In this document: positions 1 through 8,466 of the stretch, one piece after another
Layout: each line of letters opens with the position of its first letter
Numbering within the stretch: the stretch's first letter is position 1
Assembly: GCA_021287165.1 (NCBI GenBank)
Contig: JAJTAY010000037.1
Span: 164,211 to 228,210, forward strand
Length of the DNA: 64,000 nt
Direction: 5' to 3'
Source: Bacteroidia bacterium
Lineage (GTDB): Bacteria; Bacteroidota; Bacteroidia; Bacteroidales; F082
Notes under the pieces: generated by a model
The model's input: the letters and a program-made list of their open reading frames with translations, nothing else
What the model was told of the DNA's origin: nothing
Databases searched by the model: none
Translations under genes and position numbers: made by a program

Positions 1-2
1 TA

Positions 3-155
3 TGTGCCTACCTGCGCATGAATTTATCTTCCAAGGAGATAGCCCCATTGTTGAACATTTCGATCCGCGGGGTGGAGGAAAAACGCTACCGATTGCGCAA
101 GAAGCTCAATTTGCGGCCTGAGCAGAACCTTACTGAGTTTATCATAGGGTTCTGA
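3..155 (+). CDS. LuxR-type DNA-binding regulator, C-terminal fragment
   Basis: This is the 3' end of a gene that begins before the window. The last 50 codons in frame 3 encode a LuxR/GerE-type helix-turn-helix; the recognition part reads SSKEIAPLLNISIRGVEEKR, and a short tail ends in EFIIGF and TGA. In Bacteroidota such C-terminal domains belong to membrane-spanning sensor regulators (Y_Y_Y or TPR sensors joined to HTH) or to response regulators, often next to the glycan locus they control. Its place just upstream of the susC/susD locus, separated by a terminator, makes it a candidate regulator of that locus. The sensor part is outside the window, so the subtype cannot be told. Confidence 0.75.
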   Translation, partial: CAYLRMNLSSKEIAPLLNISIRGVEEKRYRLRKKLNLRPEQNLTEFIIGF

Positions 156-228
156 ACTTTTCATTCCGCCGTTTATAAAATGCTTTATTTTGGAAATTTT
201 AACTGCAGCTTAGGCATGTTTGCAACTG

Positions 229-259
229 GTCCGGCCAAACTTTTCGCCGGACTTTTTTT
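229..259 (+). terminator. Rho-independent terminator of the LuxR-type gene
   Basis: A perfect 7-bp stem GTCCGGC/GCCGGAC encloses a 10-nt loop and is followed by seven T residues. It separates the upstream regulator from the glycan locus. Confidence 0.85.
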
Positions 260-402
260 ATTAGATGGTTTTTCTGGATTTAAATTTTAATCAATCGATT
301 TCGAATAGGTGTTGCGGACAATGTTGTTGCGTTAAATTTAACAATACTATAAAGCTCAGATAAACAATGATATAAATAGACCAACTTTGTGGTTGATGAG
401 GT

Positions 403-430
403 AAAACGGTGGTACGATTGCAACCGTTTT
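403..430. promoter_or_regulatory. inverted repeat upstream of susC
   Basis: Perfect 8-bp arms AAAACGGT and ACCGTTTT are separated by 12 nt. The site lies about 55 bp upstream of the predicted -7 box of susC and is not followed by a T run, so a protein-binding site is more likely than a terminator. A further 12-bp palindrome GTTAAATTTAAC lies at 331-342. Apart from these sites I see no gene between 156 and 544. Confidence 0.45.
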
Positions 431-463
431 CGGTGCGAAGTAGTCAAGTTGATGCAAAATTCA

Positions 464-477
464 TGCAAACGTTTGCA
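464..477. promoter_or_regulatory. LacI/GalR-type operator before susC
   Basis: TGCAAACGTTTGCA is a perfect 14-bp palindrome with the central CG and AAACGTTT core typical of LacI/GalR-family operators (compare the PurR operator core). It sits immediately upstream of the TATTTTTG -7 box and would cover the -33 region, which fits a repressor blocking transcription. No LacI-family gene is in the window. Confidence 0.6.
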
Positions 478-485
478 AAGGGCTA

Positions 486-493
486 TATTTTTG
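486..493 (+). promoter_or_regulatory. predicted -7 promoter element of the susC operon
   Basis: TATTTTTG matches the Bacteroidota -7 consensus TAnnTTTG exactly. It would start transcription near 498, giving a leader of about 47 nt before the ATG at 545. Confidence 0.5.
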
Positions 494-544
494 ACATTGC
501 CTTAACAAACCGATATCCTTAATGTGGAACCAAAAACCGACCAG

Positions 545-3500
545 ATGAAACATTTTAAACGAATTGGCAGGCTTGGTATTCTAACACTCCTATTATTTAT
601 TAGCACTTCGTCTCTCCTTTTCGGGCAGCGCGTAGTGCGTGGTACCGTGAGTGCGGGCCAGGGAGGCGAAACCTTGCCGGGAGTAAACATTGTAGTGAAA
701 GGAACTACACGCGGCACCACAACCGACATCGACGGCAAATATGCCATTGATCTTCAGGCTGCCGACCGCATTCTGGTGTTCTCCTACACCGGCTACGAAA
801 CCCTCGAGGTTGACGTGAGCGGCCGCAGCGAAGTCAACGTGGCCCTGAAGGAAGCCACCACGATGCTCGAAGAGTTTGTTGTAATCGGTTATGGTGTTGT
901 TCGGAAAAGCGACCTTACTGGAGCAGTAAGTTCCGTTAAATCCGACGACATCCGTAAAATTACCGCCAGTAATCCAACTCAGGCCCTGCAGGGTAAGGTG
1001 GCTGGCGTTCAGGTTACGACAACCAGCGGTGCGCCGGGCGCCGGACTTGCTGTGAGAATCCGCGGCGTGAGCAATTTCGGAAATACCTCGCCCATTTATG
1101 TTGTTGACGGCGTAATCCTCGATGATATTTCGTTCCTCAACTCGGGCGACATTCAATCGATGGAGGTGCTGAAAGATGCTTCGGCCACAGCCATTTATGG
1201 CTCACGTGGAGCCAATGGGGTAATTCTAATTACCACCAACAGGGGCGAAGCCAAGAGTTCAGGTAAACCACAGGTAAGCCTGTCAACTGAATTTTCGATG
1301 CAAAGGCTGGCCAAAAAAATTGACCTGCTCAGCGGAAAGGAATTCGCTATCATCAGCAACGAGATTAAGCCGGGTTCGTTCAACAACGTTGATGCAGTGC
1401 CGAATACGGATTGGCAGAGCCTGATTTTCCGGACAGCGCCCATGCACAATCACCAGATTGCCATATCGGCCGGCAACGATCGGCTCAATTCCTATGTGGG
1501 TGTTGGTTTGTATCATCAGGATGGCATCATTCCAAAGAGTTTTTACAAGCGTTTGTCGCTCAAGCTCAACAATAGTTATAAAGTGGTCGACGGTCTGACC
1601 ATTGGTAATAATGTAACGCTTTCGCCCTATCAACAGCGCAACGCCCCAAATGTCACATATTCGGTTTATCGCGCCCAACCTGTGCTCAAACCTTATTATG
1701 ATGACGGTTCGTTTGGCGTGGTTTATAATGTAGGCAATCCACTGGCCGATCTGGAATACTCCAATAGCTACAACACCGGCATCAGGGCAGTTGGCAATTT
1801 GTTTGCTGAACTCAACGTGAAAAAGGACTTCTTTTTCCGTACCAGTTTTGGTATCGACGGTGGTTACAATAAATCAATGAGTTTTACCCCCGCTTATACG
1901 GTTTACAACCCCGACGGAACGGCCTCGCAGCAGGACAACCAGTTCAGCGACCTGTTTAAAGGACAAAACGAAAGCCTGACATGGCTTTGGGAGAACACGC
2001 TTACCTGGCTAAAAACTTTCGACAAGCACAGTTTCAATGCAGTGGCAGGCTACACCATGCAGCGCTCACGCTCCGAATTCATTTCCTTTGCCGGACAGAA
2101 TATCCTGCGCGACAGCCGCGACTTCTGGTATATCCTTCCTCCATACATACTCGACGAAACCAACAACATCAATATGCTTCAGAGCATATACAATGGAGTG
2201 GATGCCAATCTCTACTACAGCATGATTTCGTATCTCGGACGTGTTAACTACACTTACGACAACCGTTTTATTGGTACAGTTACGTTCAGGCGCGACGGAT
2301 CGAGCAAATTTGCCCCCGGCAACCGTTACTCCAACTTCCCGTCGTTTGCTTTGGGCTGGAACCTGGCCAACGAAAAATTCATGCAGAAAGTCGACTTGCT
2401 TAGCATGCTCAAGCTCAGGGCCAGCTGGGGTATCATCGGCAATGAAAAGATTAGCTACTACGACCGCTTTTCGCGCGTCAATTCCGGGTTATTTGCTGTA
2501 TTTTCCAACCCAGATGCCGCCTACCCTGCCGCCACCTATGGCAAAACCGGCAACCCCGACCTCAAGTGGGAAAGCACCACCCAGACCAATGTGGGTGTTG
2601 AAGCAGGAGTGCTCAACAACAAACTTACCGGTGAATTCGATTTTTACAACAGGGTAACCGACGATATCCTTGTTGAGCTATCCACACCCGGGCATCTCGG
2701 TAACGGAATGGGACAGCGCGTGCGCTACAATGCCGCAAAAGTGCTCAATCGCGGCTTCGAATTCAACCTGCGCTGGCGCGAAACCATCAGCAAAGACCTC
2801 AATTATTCGATTGGTCTGCTTGGAACCACAATTCACAACGAGGTGCTTACCATCGGTGGAAACAGCGGCATCGATTCTACCCTCATCGGAGGTTATCTGG
2901 GTAATGGTCAGCCTGTTACACTTAGCCGGGTAGGTCTGCCGGTGGGCGCATTTTATGGTTATCTAACCGACGGTATTTTCCAAAACCAGGCCGAGCTGAA
3001 CGCCTATCCGCATATGTCGCTGGCCGATGTTGGCGACCTGCGTTTTGTAGATGTGAACAAGGACGGCAAAATCAACGGTCTCGACCGCACTTACATCGGA
3101 TCGCCGATTCCCAAATTTGTTTTCGGTTTTAATGTCGAAGTCAATTACAAAAACTGGGATATGTCGCTCGACATTCAGGGCCAGTATGGCAATAAAATCT
3201 TCAATGGTAAGGACGTTGTGCGCCCCGACCCCTACAACTTCGAGAAGTACGTATTTGACCGGTGGAGGGGCGAGGGAACAAGCAATACCGTTCCCAAACC
3301 GGCCTTTGGCGGTTACAACTATTTCCCCTCGGATTTCTTTATTCTCGATGGCTCCTATATCCGATTGCGCAACGTTAGTGTGGGCTACACCCTGCCTTCC
3401 AACCTGGTAAAGCAATGGCAGATGGAGAACGTTCGGGCTTATGTTAAGGCCAACAACATCTACACGCTCACAAAATACACGGGTTATACGCCGGAAATTG

Positions 3501-3589
3501 GCGGCTTCGACGTTTTGTCGAATGGTATTGATAACGGTGTATATCCCATTGCGGCAGTAGTTTCCGTGGGATTGAACATTAACTTCTAA
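545..3589 (+). CDS. SusC-type TonB-dependent outer-membrane glycan importer
   Basis: A 1014-residue SusC/RagA-family receptor that imports oligosaccharides across the outer membrane using TonB energy. A signal peptide (about residues 1-28, ending LLFGQ) precedes a carboxypeptidase-regulatory-like domain (about 30-110; GTVSAGQGGETLPGVNIVVK), a TonB-box-like segment EEFVVIGYG, a plug domain (about 125-230, with VRIRGVSNFG and YVVDGV) and a 22-strand barrel to the C-terminus. An in-frame GTG at 524 would add seven residues before the signal peptide; the ATG at 545 gives a normal signal sequence and was preferred. susD follows 10 nt later. The pair and the downstream enzymes suggest beta-1,2-glucan fragments as cargo; the cargo is inferred. 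Confidence 0.95.
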   Translation: MKHFKRIGRLGILTLLLFISTSSLLFGQRVVRGTVSAGQGGETLPGVNIVVKGTTRGTTTDIDGKYAIDLQAADRILVFSYTGYETLEVDVSGRSEVNVALKEATTMLEEFVVIGYGVVRKSDLTGAVSSVKSDDIRKITASNPTQALQGKVAGVQVTTTSGAPGAGLAVRIRGVSNFGNTSPIYVVDGVILDDISFLNSGDIQSMEVLKDASATAIYGSRGANGVILITTNRGEAKSSGKPQVSLSTEFSMQRLAKKIDLLSGKEFAIISNEIKPGSFNNVDAVPNTDWQSLIFRTAPMHNHQIAISAGNDRLNSYVGVGLYHQDGIIPKSFYKRLSLKLNNSYKVVDGLTIGNNVTLSPYQQRNAPNVTYSVYRAQPVLKPYYDDGSFGVVYNVGNPLADLEYSNSYNTGIRAVGNLFAELNVKKDFFFRTSFGIDGGYNKSMSFTPAYTVYNPDGTASQQDNQFSDLFKGQNESLTWLWENTLTWLKTFDKHSFNAVAGYTMQRSRSEFISFAGQNILRDSRDFWYILPPYILDETNNINMLQSIYNGVDANLYYSMISYLGRVNYTYDNRFIGTVTFRRDGSSKFAPGNRYSNFPSFALGWNLANEKFMQKVDLLSMLKLRASWGIIGNEKISYYDRFSRVNSGLFAVFSNPDAAYPAATYGKTGNPDLKWESTTQTNVGVEAGVLNNKLTGEFDFYNRVTDDILVELSTPGHLGNGMGQRVRYNAAKVLNRGFEFNLRWRETISKDLNYSIGLLGTTIHNEVLTIGGNSGIDSTLIGGYLGNGQPVTLSRVGLPVGAFYGYLTDGIFQNQAELNAYPHMSLADVGDLRFVDVNKDGKINGLDRTYIGSPIPKFVFGFNVEVNYKNWDMSLDIQGQYGNKIFNGKDVVRPDPYNFEKYVFDRWRGEGTSNTVPKPAFGGYNYFPSDFFILDGSYIRLRNVSVGYTLPSNLVKQWQMENVRAYVKANNIYTLTKYTGYTPEIGGFDVLSNGIDNGVYPIAAVVSVGLNINF

Positions 3590-3599
3590 AACCGAAGCC

Positions 3600-5075
3600 A
3601 TGAAAAGAACATTAATATATTTCGCAGCACTTTTGCTCATCGGCAGCTCTTGCAAGGATTTTCTGGACATCAAACCGCAAGGCGAACTCACACAGGAAGC
3701 ATTTCCCACAACAGCCTCCGACGCACTTTTAGCCACCAATGCGGCTTATGCTACGCTTCGCGGATGGCATTATCATTCAGGGGGTTATCCGATTCTCGAC
3801 ATTATGTCGGACGATACCCACAAGGGCAGCAATCCCAACGACCAGCTCAACACCCTGGGACCTTACGATAACTTCACAATTACCCCAACACAGGACGGAC
3901 TCGACCGCTGGTGGGCTTCGCTTTATGAAGGAATTAAACGTGCCAACGTTGTGATTGAGAAGGTGCCCCTGATTGCCATGGATACCAATCTTCGCGGACG
4001 TTATGTGGCTGAGGCCCGTTTTCTGCGTGGCTTGTATTATTTCGATCTGGTAAGGGCATGGGGAGGGGTGCCATTGGTGCTCTCCACAACTCCGCCGCTC
4101 AAACTTCCCCGTTCTACGGCCGCAGAAATCTATGTCCAAATTGAGAAAGACTGGCTGTTTGCCGCATCTCGCCTGCCCGAAAAAGGCGAATACAACAGCC
4201 AGGACCTTGGCCGTGCAAGTAAAGGCGCCGCCAAAGCCTTTCTGGCAAAAATGTACCTGTTTCGCAAAGACTTTGTCAAAGCTGAGCAATATGCCCTCGA
4301 AGTTATCAACGGCCCGCAACTCTATGATCTTGAGCAAAACTTTGCCCATGCCAACTCCCGCGAGGGTGAGCACGGTATAGAGTCAGTTTTTGAGATTGGC
4401 GCTTTCGAGACCGAAAATGCATTGGGCAATCAATATGCCAACACACAGGGTGTGCGCGGCACGCCAAACAGGGGTTGGGGTTTCAACAGGCCTTCCGAAA
4501 ACCTGCGCAATGGTTTTGAGGCCGATGATCCGCGCATGAAGCTCACCATTATCGATTTGGGCGACGTCATTGACGGCATCACCATCCTTGGCGACGGTTC
4601 AACCCCCGATTACATTTATGACGATAACGGCAACATCATGGAACGCGAGTGCTACAACCGTAAGGTTTGGATACCCGGCCTTAGCACAAACACCCAGTAT
4701 GGTCATAACCGACGGCTTATGCGCTTTTCCGATGTTTTGCTGATGGCAGCCGAAGCACTCAACGAAAACAACAAACCTGGTCAGGCGCTCACATATCTCA
4801 ACAGGGTTAGGGCAAGAGCCCGCATGGGCAACAATGCCATTCTGCCCGATATCACTGTGACTGACAAGGATGCCCTACGCAACCTCATTCTCAACGAACG
4901 CCGTTTTGAGCTGGCTCTGGAAGGACACCGTTTCTGGGACCTGGTGCGCACCGGAAAAGCCCCGCAGGTGCTCGGACCTCTCGGATTCCAGGCAGGTAAG
5001 CACGAACTGCTCCCAATACCGCAAAACGAGATCGATATCTCACAAGGTACACTTACACAAAACCCCAACTGGTAA
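3600..5075 (+). CDS. SusD-type surface glycan-binding lipoprotein
   Basis: A 491-residue SusD/RagB-family lipoprotein that caps the SusC barrel and captures glycan at the surface. The lipobox ends at Cys18 (LIGSSC), followed by the family-typical DFLDIKPQGELT. The N-terminal TPR-like helical region includes EARFLRGLYYFDLVRAWGGVPL, and the C-terminal RagB/SusD region includes NERRFELALEGHRFWDLVR, a strongly conserved motif. Length is normal. It is co-transcribed with susC (10-nt gap) and followed by a LamG lipoprotein. Ligand identity cannot be read from the sequence. Confidence 0.95.
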   Translation: MKRTLIYFAALLLIGSSCKDFLDIKPQGELTQEAFPTTASDALLATNAAYATLRGWHYHSGGYPILDIMSDDTHKGSNPNDQLNTLGPYDNFTITPTQDGLDRWWASLYEGIKRANVVIEKVPLIAMDTNLRGRYVAEARFLRGLYYFDLVRAWGGVPLVLSTTPPLKLPRSTAAEIYVQIEKDWLFAASRLPEKGEYNSQDLGRASKGAAKAFLAKMYLFRKDFVKAEQYALEVINGPQLYDLEQNFAHANSREGEHGIESVFEIGAFETENALGNQYANTQGVRGTPNRGWGFNRPSENLRNGFEADDPRMKLTIIDLGDVIDGITILGDGSTPDYIYDDNGNIMERECYNRKVWIPGLSTNTQYGHNRRLMRFSDVLLMAAEALNENNKPGQALTYLNRVRARARMGNNAILPDITVTDKDALRNLILNERRFELALEGHRFWDLVRTGKAPQVLGPLGFQAGKHELLPIPQNEIDISQGTLTQNPNW

Positions 5076-5123
5076 CAACCACTAATCCAATAATCATTAA
5101 TGTTTCACCTAATCAAAAACGCT

Positions 5124-6368
5124 ATGAAAAGCAAAAATCTGTTTGCAATCCTCCTGATGGCATTAGCCGTCACCGCCCTCGTTTTCCAAAGCTGCAAAAA
5201 GGAAGACCCCGAGCTCACCCTTGCTGAGCTGAAATCAGGAACCATTGACCTCAATGGCGCTACCGCTCCTACCAATGTGCCTGTAATGCCCACAATTGTG
5301 GCCACTTTCAGCACCGATGTTGATCCTGCAACGGCCGTTGCCGCCAATATCAAGATGAAACAGGACTACAACAACACTGATATTGAACTGGATATCACTG
5401 CTTCGGGCAAGACAATCACGATCAAACCCAAAGCCAATCTCGGCACAGGCACACTCTACAAGCTCAGCTTTAGCGGTGCTATCATGAGCAATAAGCAAAA
5501 ACCCCTCACCGCCCTTGAGCGTACATTCACCACCGAAGGAACCTTTGCCCCGGCCGGTGCCATTGCTCACTGGAAGTTCGAAAACAACGCCAACGATAAT
5601 GCTGGTAGCTTCAACCCAGCAGCTGCAGGAATTGTTGACATTACCTATGTAAACTCGCGTAATACCGCAGCCGGAAAGGCAGCAAGCTTCAACGGCACAA
5701 CGAGCATCATCGAAATCCCCAATGGCGACCAGCTTATCAACACAAAGAACTTTACACTTTCGTTCTGGGTTAAGGTTATGCCCCAGGATAAAGGCCACTT
5801 TGTAATGGGTCTTGGCGCTTTCTATGGTCTGCAATTTGAGGTTTTTGGTGGCCTTGATGGCGCCAAGTTTGCAATCCGCTACGAGCTTGCCGATGGCACA
5901 ACTGCATCGGAAGATATGTGGTTTCCAAGCAATGCTACCTTCAATGCCAACGGTGGCTGGCAGGGATGGGATTTTGCAAAATCCATTGCTCCGGCCGATT
6001 ACGTAGCTATGTTAAGCAATAAGTGGCTAATGGTTACTTATACCTACGACGGCGATGCCAGGAAAGGCACCCTTTATTACAACGGAGAAAAGATGAAGAG
6101 CTTCGACTTCAACCTCTGGCCTGATGGCGATGCCAAACGCGGCGTAAAAGGCATGAAGTGGGGCGGACAAATGCCCGATGTGAAAAACGAACTGGCATTT
6201 GGTTTCATCCAGTCGCGTGCCGGCAGTATGTGGGCCAACGAGCCCTGGGGCGGTTATCAGTTCCCCGGTGCCAACCACTTCAAGGGTGAGCTCGACGATG
6301 TGCGCTTCTATCACAAAGTGCTCACTCCCGCCGAAATCAACCTGATGTACCAATCCGAAAAACCCTGA
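5124..6368 (+). CDS. surface lipoprotein with Ig-like and LamG (ConA-like) domains
   Basis: A 414-residue lipoprotein, probably the locus's surface glycan-binding protein. The signal peptide ends in a lipobox with Cys25 (VFQSC), followed by KKED, which fits the Lys-Asp/Glu-rich export signal for surface lipoproteins in Bacteroidota. Residues about 35-140 resemble a Big_5 bacterial Ig-like domain (VPVMPTIVATFSTDVDP), and about 150-410 a concanavalin-like LamG domain (AHWKFENNANDN; FTLSFWVKV; GELDDVRFYHKVLTPAEI). No hydrolase catalytic motif was seen, so binding rather than cleavage is inferred. An in-frame ATG at 5100 lies upstream, but the one at 5124 gives the canonical signal peptide. It is the last gene before the internal terminator. 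Confidence 0.85.
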   Translation: MKSKNLFAILLMALAVTALVFQSCKKEDPELTLAELKSGTIDLNGATAPTNVPVMPTIVATFSTDVDPATAVAANIKMKQDYNNTDIELDITASGKTITIKPKANLGTGTLYKLSFSGAIMSNKQKPLTALERTFTTEGTFAPAGAIAHWKFENNANDNAGSFNPAAAGIVDITYVNSRNTAAGKAASFNGTTSIIEIPNGDQLINTKNFTLSFWVKVMPQDKGHFVMGLGAFYGLQFEVFGGLDGAKFAIRYELADGTTASEDMWFPSNATFNANGGWQGWDFAKSIAPADYVAMLSNKWLMVTYTYDGDARKGTLYYNGEKMKSFDFNLWPDGDAKRGVKGMKWGGQMPDVKNELAFGFIQSRAGSMWANEPWGGYQFPGANHFKGELDDVRFYHKVLTPAEINLMYQSEKP

Positions 6369-6396
6369 GTGTTTAGTGTTAGTGAATTAGGTTAGC

Positions 6397-6437
6397 AGGG
6401 GAGGGGTGGCACCCGCTGCCCTTCCCCTCTTTTTTTA
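6397..6437 (+). terminator. internal terminator between the binding and enzyme genes
   Basis: A 10-bp stem AGGGGAGGGG/CCCTTCCCCT (one G-U pair) with a 12-nt loop is followed after TC by seven T residues. It would stop part of the transcripts after the susC-susD-lipoprotein trio, allowing higher expression of these than of the enzymes downstream. Confidence 0.8.
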
Positions 6438-6448
6438 AACTATAGTCA

Positions 6449-8416
6449 ATGCGCAGATTAGCAAATATTTATCATCTAACCGCACTTGTAGTGCTCGTTC
6501 TATTGTCAGGATGCAAGAAGGACAACGATGAACCCAAAGGAACGATTCAACTGAGCCAGGCCAAAGCAGGGACAATCACGCTCAATACATCCGGAACGAC
6601 AAATGGCATTGCAATAAATGCAGAATTTCGGCTCACCTTCTCTGCCCCGCTCAGGGTGAGTTCGGTGGCCGAAAATATCCGGCTGTTTAAAGGCTCAACT
6701 GCTATGGATGTGGATATTTTCTTTGCTGCCGAGAACCGGGAAGTCGTTGTTCGTCCAAAAACGACCCTCGACAATGCAACAACCTACGAACTGCGCATTG
6801 GCGATAAACTCCGCGGAGCAGCTGGTGAAGGCTTCCCGGGGCTTGCACTTACATTCAGCACCATACCGGCCGAGTTAAAACTAATGAGCATCACCATCAA
6901 CGGTCGTGACTTCCGGCCTCCACAGGTGCCAAAAAACATACCATATCAGGGTGCACAACTCATTGTCACTTTTTCCGATCCTATCGAAAGTAATTATCAG
7001 CAGCATTTTCTGTTTAGTCCGGGAGCCACGGCATCGTATGTGCTTTCGGAAGACAAAAAGACATTAACCATCAATGCCGGTGAGCTTGACTACTACCGTA
7101 AGTATCTGATGGTCATTTCGTCCTCGCTTCAATCAGAAGCCGGCGCACCCTTTGGAGGTTTTTCCAATCAGTTTGTAACAGGTCTCAATCCTAATCCAAA
7201 GTTTCCTCTGATAAGCGATGAAGAGCTGCTCGATCTGGTGCAGCTGCGCAACTTCCGTTATTTCTGGGATTATGCCCACCCTGTGAGCGGACTAGCCCGC
7301 GAGCGTCTTGGCTCGGGCGAAACGGTCACCATAGGCGGGAGCGGGTTTGGCCTGATGGGTATTATTGCCGGAGTGCACCGAAATTTCATTACCCGCCAGC
7401 AGGCCGTAAACCACTTTAACAAAGTCACAAACTTTTTAGCCAACGCCGACCGTTTCCATGGCGTCTGGCCCCACTGGCTCAACGGCAGCACGGGCAGGGT
7501 ACAGCCTTTCAGCCAGCTCGACAACGGAGCCGATTTGGTGGAAACTTCTTTCATGGCAGCCGCATTGTTAACTGTAAGACAATGGCTTAACCCTGAAGTG
7601 CCGGACGAAGAAATCATTATTCAGCGCATCAACAACCTGCTCAACACCATAGAATGGAGCTGGTTCACGCGTGGCGGACAAAATGTGCTTTACTGGCACT
7701 GGTCGCCCAATAATGGCTGGGCCATGAATATGCAGGTTAAAGGCTACAACGAAGCCCTGATTACCTATTTCATGGCGGCCACCTCCGAAACGTTTCCCAT
7801 TTCAGCGCAGGTTTATCACCAGGGCTGGGCGTCGAATGGAGGCATCGTCAACAATAAGATATTTTATGGGATCAATCTACCAGTAGGCTTCGACTACGGT
7901 GGTCCCCTCTTTTTTGCACACTACTCTTTTTTAGGTCTCGACCCACGAAACCTTAGCGATCAATATGCCGTTTACTGGACACAGAATACAAACCATTCCC
8001 TCATCAACCGGGAACATTGCATAAGAAACCCTTATGGACATCCAGGTTACAGCGCTGACTGCTGGGGGCTGACAGCAAGCGATGACCCATTTGGTTACAG
8101 CGTACACGAACCCACGCGCGACAATGGTACGATTAGCCCAACAGCGGCTCTTTCGTCTATTCCTTTTACACCAGAGTATTCAATGCAGGCCATGCGTCAC
8201 TTCTATTTTGTGCTGGGTGATAAGCTATTTGGCGAATATGGCTTCAAGGATGCCTTCAATCCGGGGCAAGGCTGGTTTGCAAACTCTTACCTGGCCATTG
8301 ATCAGGGGCCAATACTGGTTATGATCGAAAACCACCGAAGCGGACTGCTGTGGAATCTTTTCATGTCGGCTCCCGAAGTGCAATCGGCCATGACTAAGTT
8401 GGGTTTTTTTAGATAA
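6449..8416 (+). CDS. GH144-type (glucoamylase-like) lipoprotein with Ig-like domains, predicted surface endo-beta-1,2-glucanase
   Basis: A 655-residue lipoprotein: lipobox Cys22 (LLSGC) followed by KKDNDEP, a surface-export type signal. Residues about 30-250 hold two Big_5-like Ig domains (FRLTFSAPL; LIVTFSDPI). Residues about 260-650 form the glucoamylase-like (alpha/alpha)6 domain of PF10091, the family that contains GH144 endo-beta-1,2-glucanases. Seen motifs are FRYFWDYAHPVSGLARERL, GGPLFFAHYSFLGLDPR, CWGLTASDDPFGY and AIDQGPILVMIENHRSGLLW. Characterised GH144 enzymes release beta-1,2-gluco-oligosaccharides. It stands first after the internal terminator and 50 nt before a second GH144 gene. 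The function is family-based; substrate is supported by the neighbouring GH94 and GH3 genes. Confidence 0.85.
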   Translation: MRRLANIYHLTALVVLVLLSGCKKDNDEPKGTIQLSQAKAGTITLNTSGTTNGIAINAEFRLTFSAPLRVSSVAENIRLFKGSTAMDVDIFFAAENREVVVRPKTTLDNATTYELRIGDKLRGAAGEGFPGLALTFSTIPAELKLMSITINGRDFRPPQVPKNIPYQGAQLIVTFSDPIESNYQQHFLFSPGATASYVLSEDKKTLTINAGELDYYRKYLMVISSSLQSEAGAPFGGFSNQFVTGLNPNPKFPLISDEELLDLVQLRNFRYFWDYAHPVSGLARERLGSGETVTIGGSGFGLMGIIAGVHRNFITRQQAVNHFNKVTNFLANADRFHGVWPHWLNGSTGRVQPFSQLDNGADLVETSFMAAALLTVRQWLNPEVPDEEIIIQRINNLLNTIEWSWFTRGGQNVLYWHWSPNNGWAMNMQVKGYNEALITYFMAATSETFPISAQVYHQGWASNGGIVNNKIFYGINLPVGFDYGGPLFFAHYSFLGLDPRNLSDQYAVYWTQNTNHSLINREHCIRNPYGHPGYSADCWGLTASDDPFGYSVHEPTRDNGTISPTAALSSIPFTPEYSMQAMRHFYFVLGDKLFGEYGFKDAFNPGQGWFANSYLAIDQGPILVMIENHRSGLLWNLFMSAPEVQSAMTKLGFFR

Positions 8417-8466
8417 CGAACAATTAGAAGTGTCTTAATATACTGTAAATTAATAATATAGATATT

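Noticed and set aside
331..342. 12-bp palindrome GTTAAATTTAAC upstream of susC
   Set aside because: Purely AT-rich core and far from the promoter; such palindromes arise easily by chance in AT-rich spacers, so it is mentioned but not called as a site.
280..468. Minus-strand 62-codon frame in the susC upstream region
   Set aside because: Covers the regulatory palindromes, has low-quality composition and no homologue that I recognise.
2963..3739. Long minus-strand reading frame (258 codons) opposite susC/susD
   Set aside because: It lies antisense to well-supported SusC and SusD coding sequence, has no recognisable domain, and matches the shadow frame expected from codon bias.
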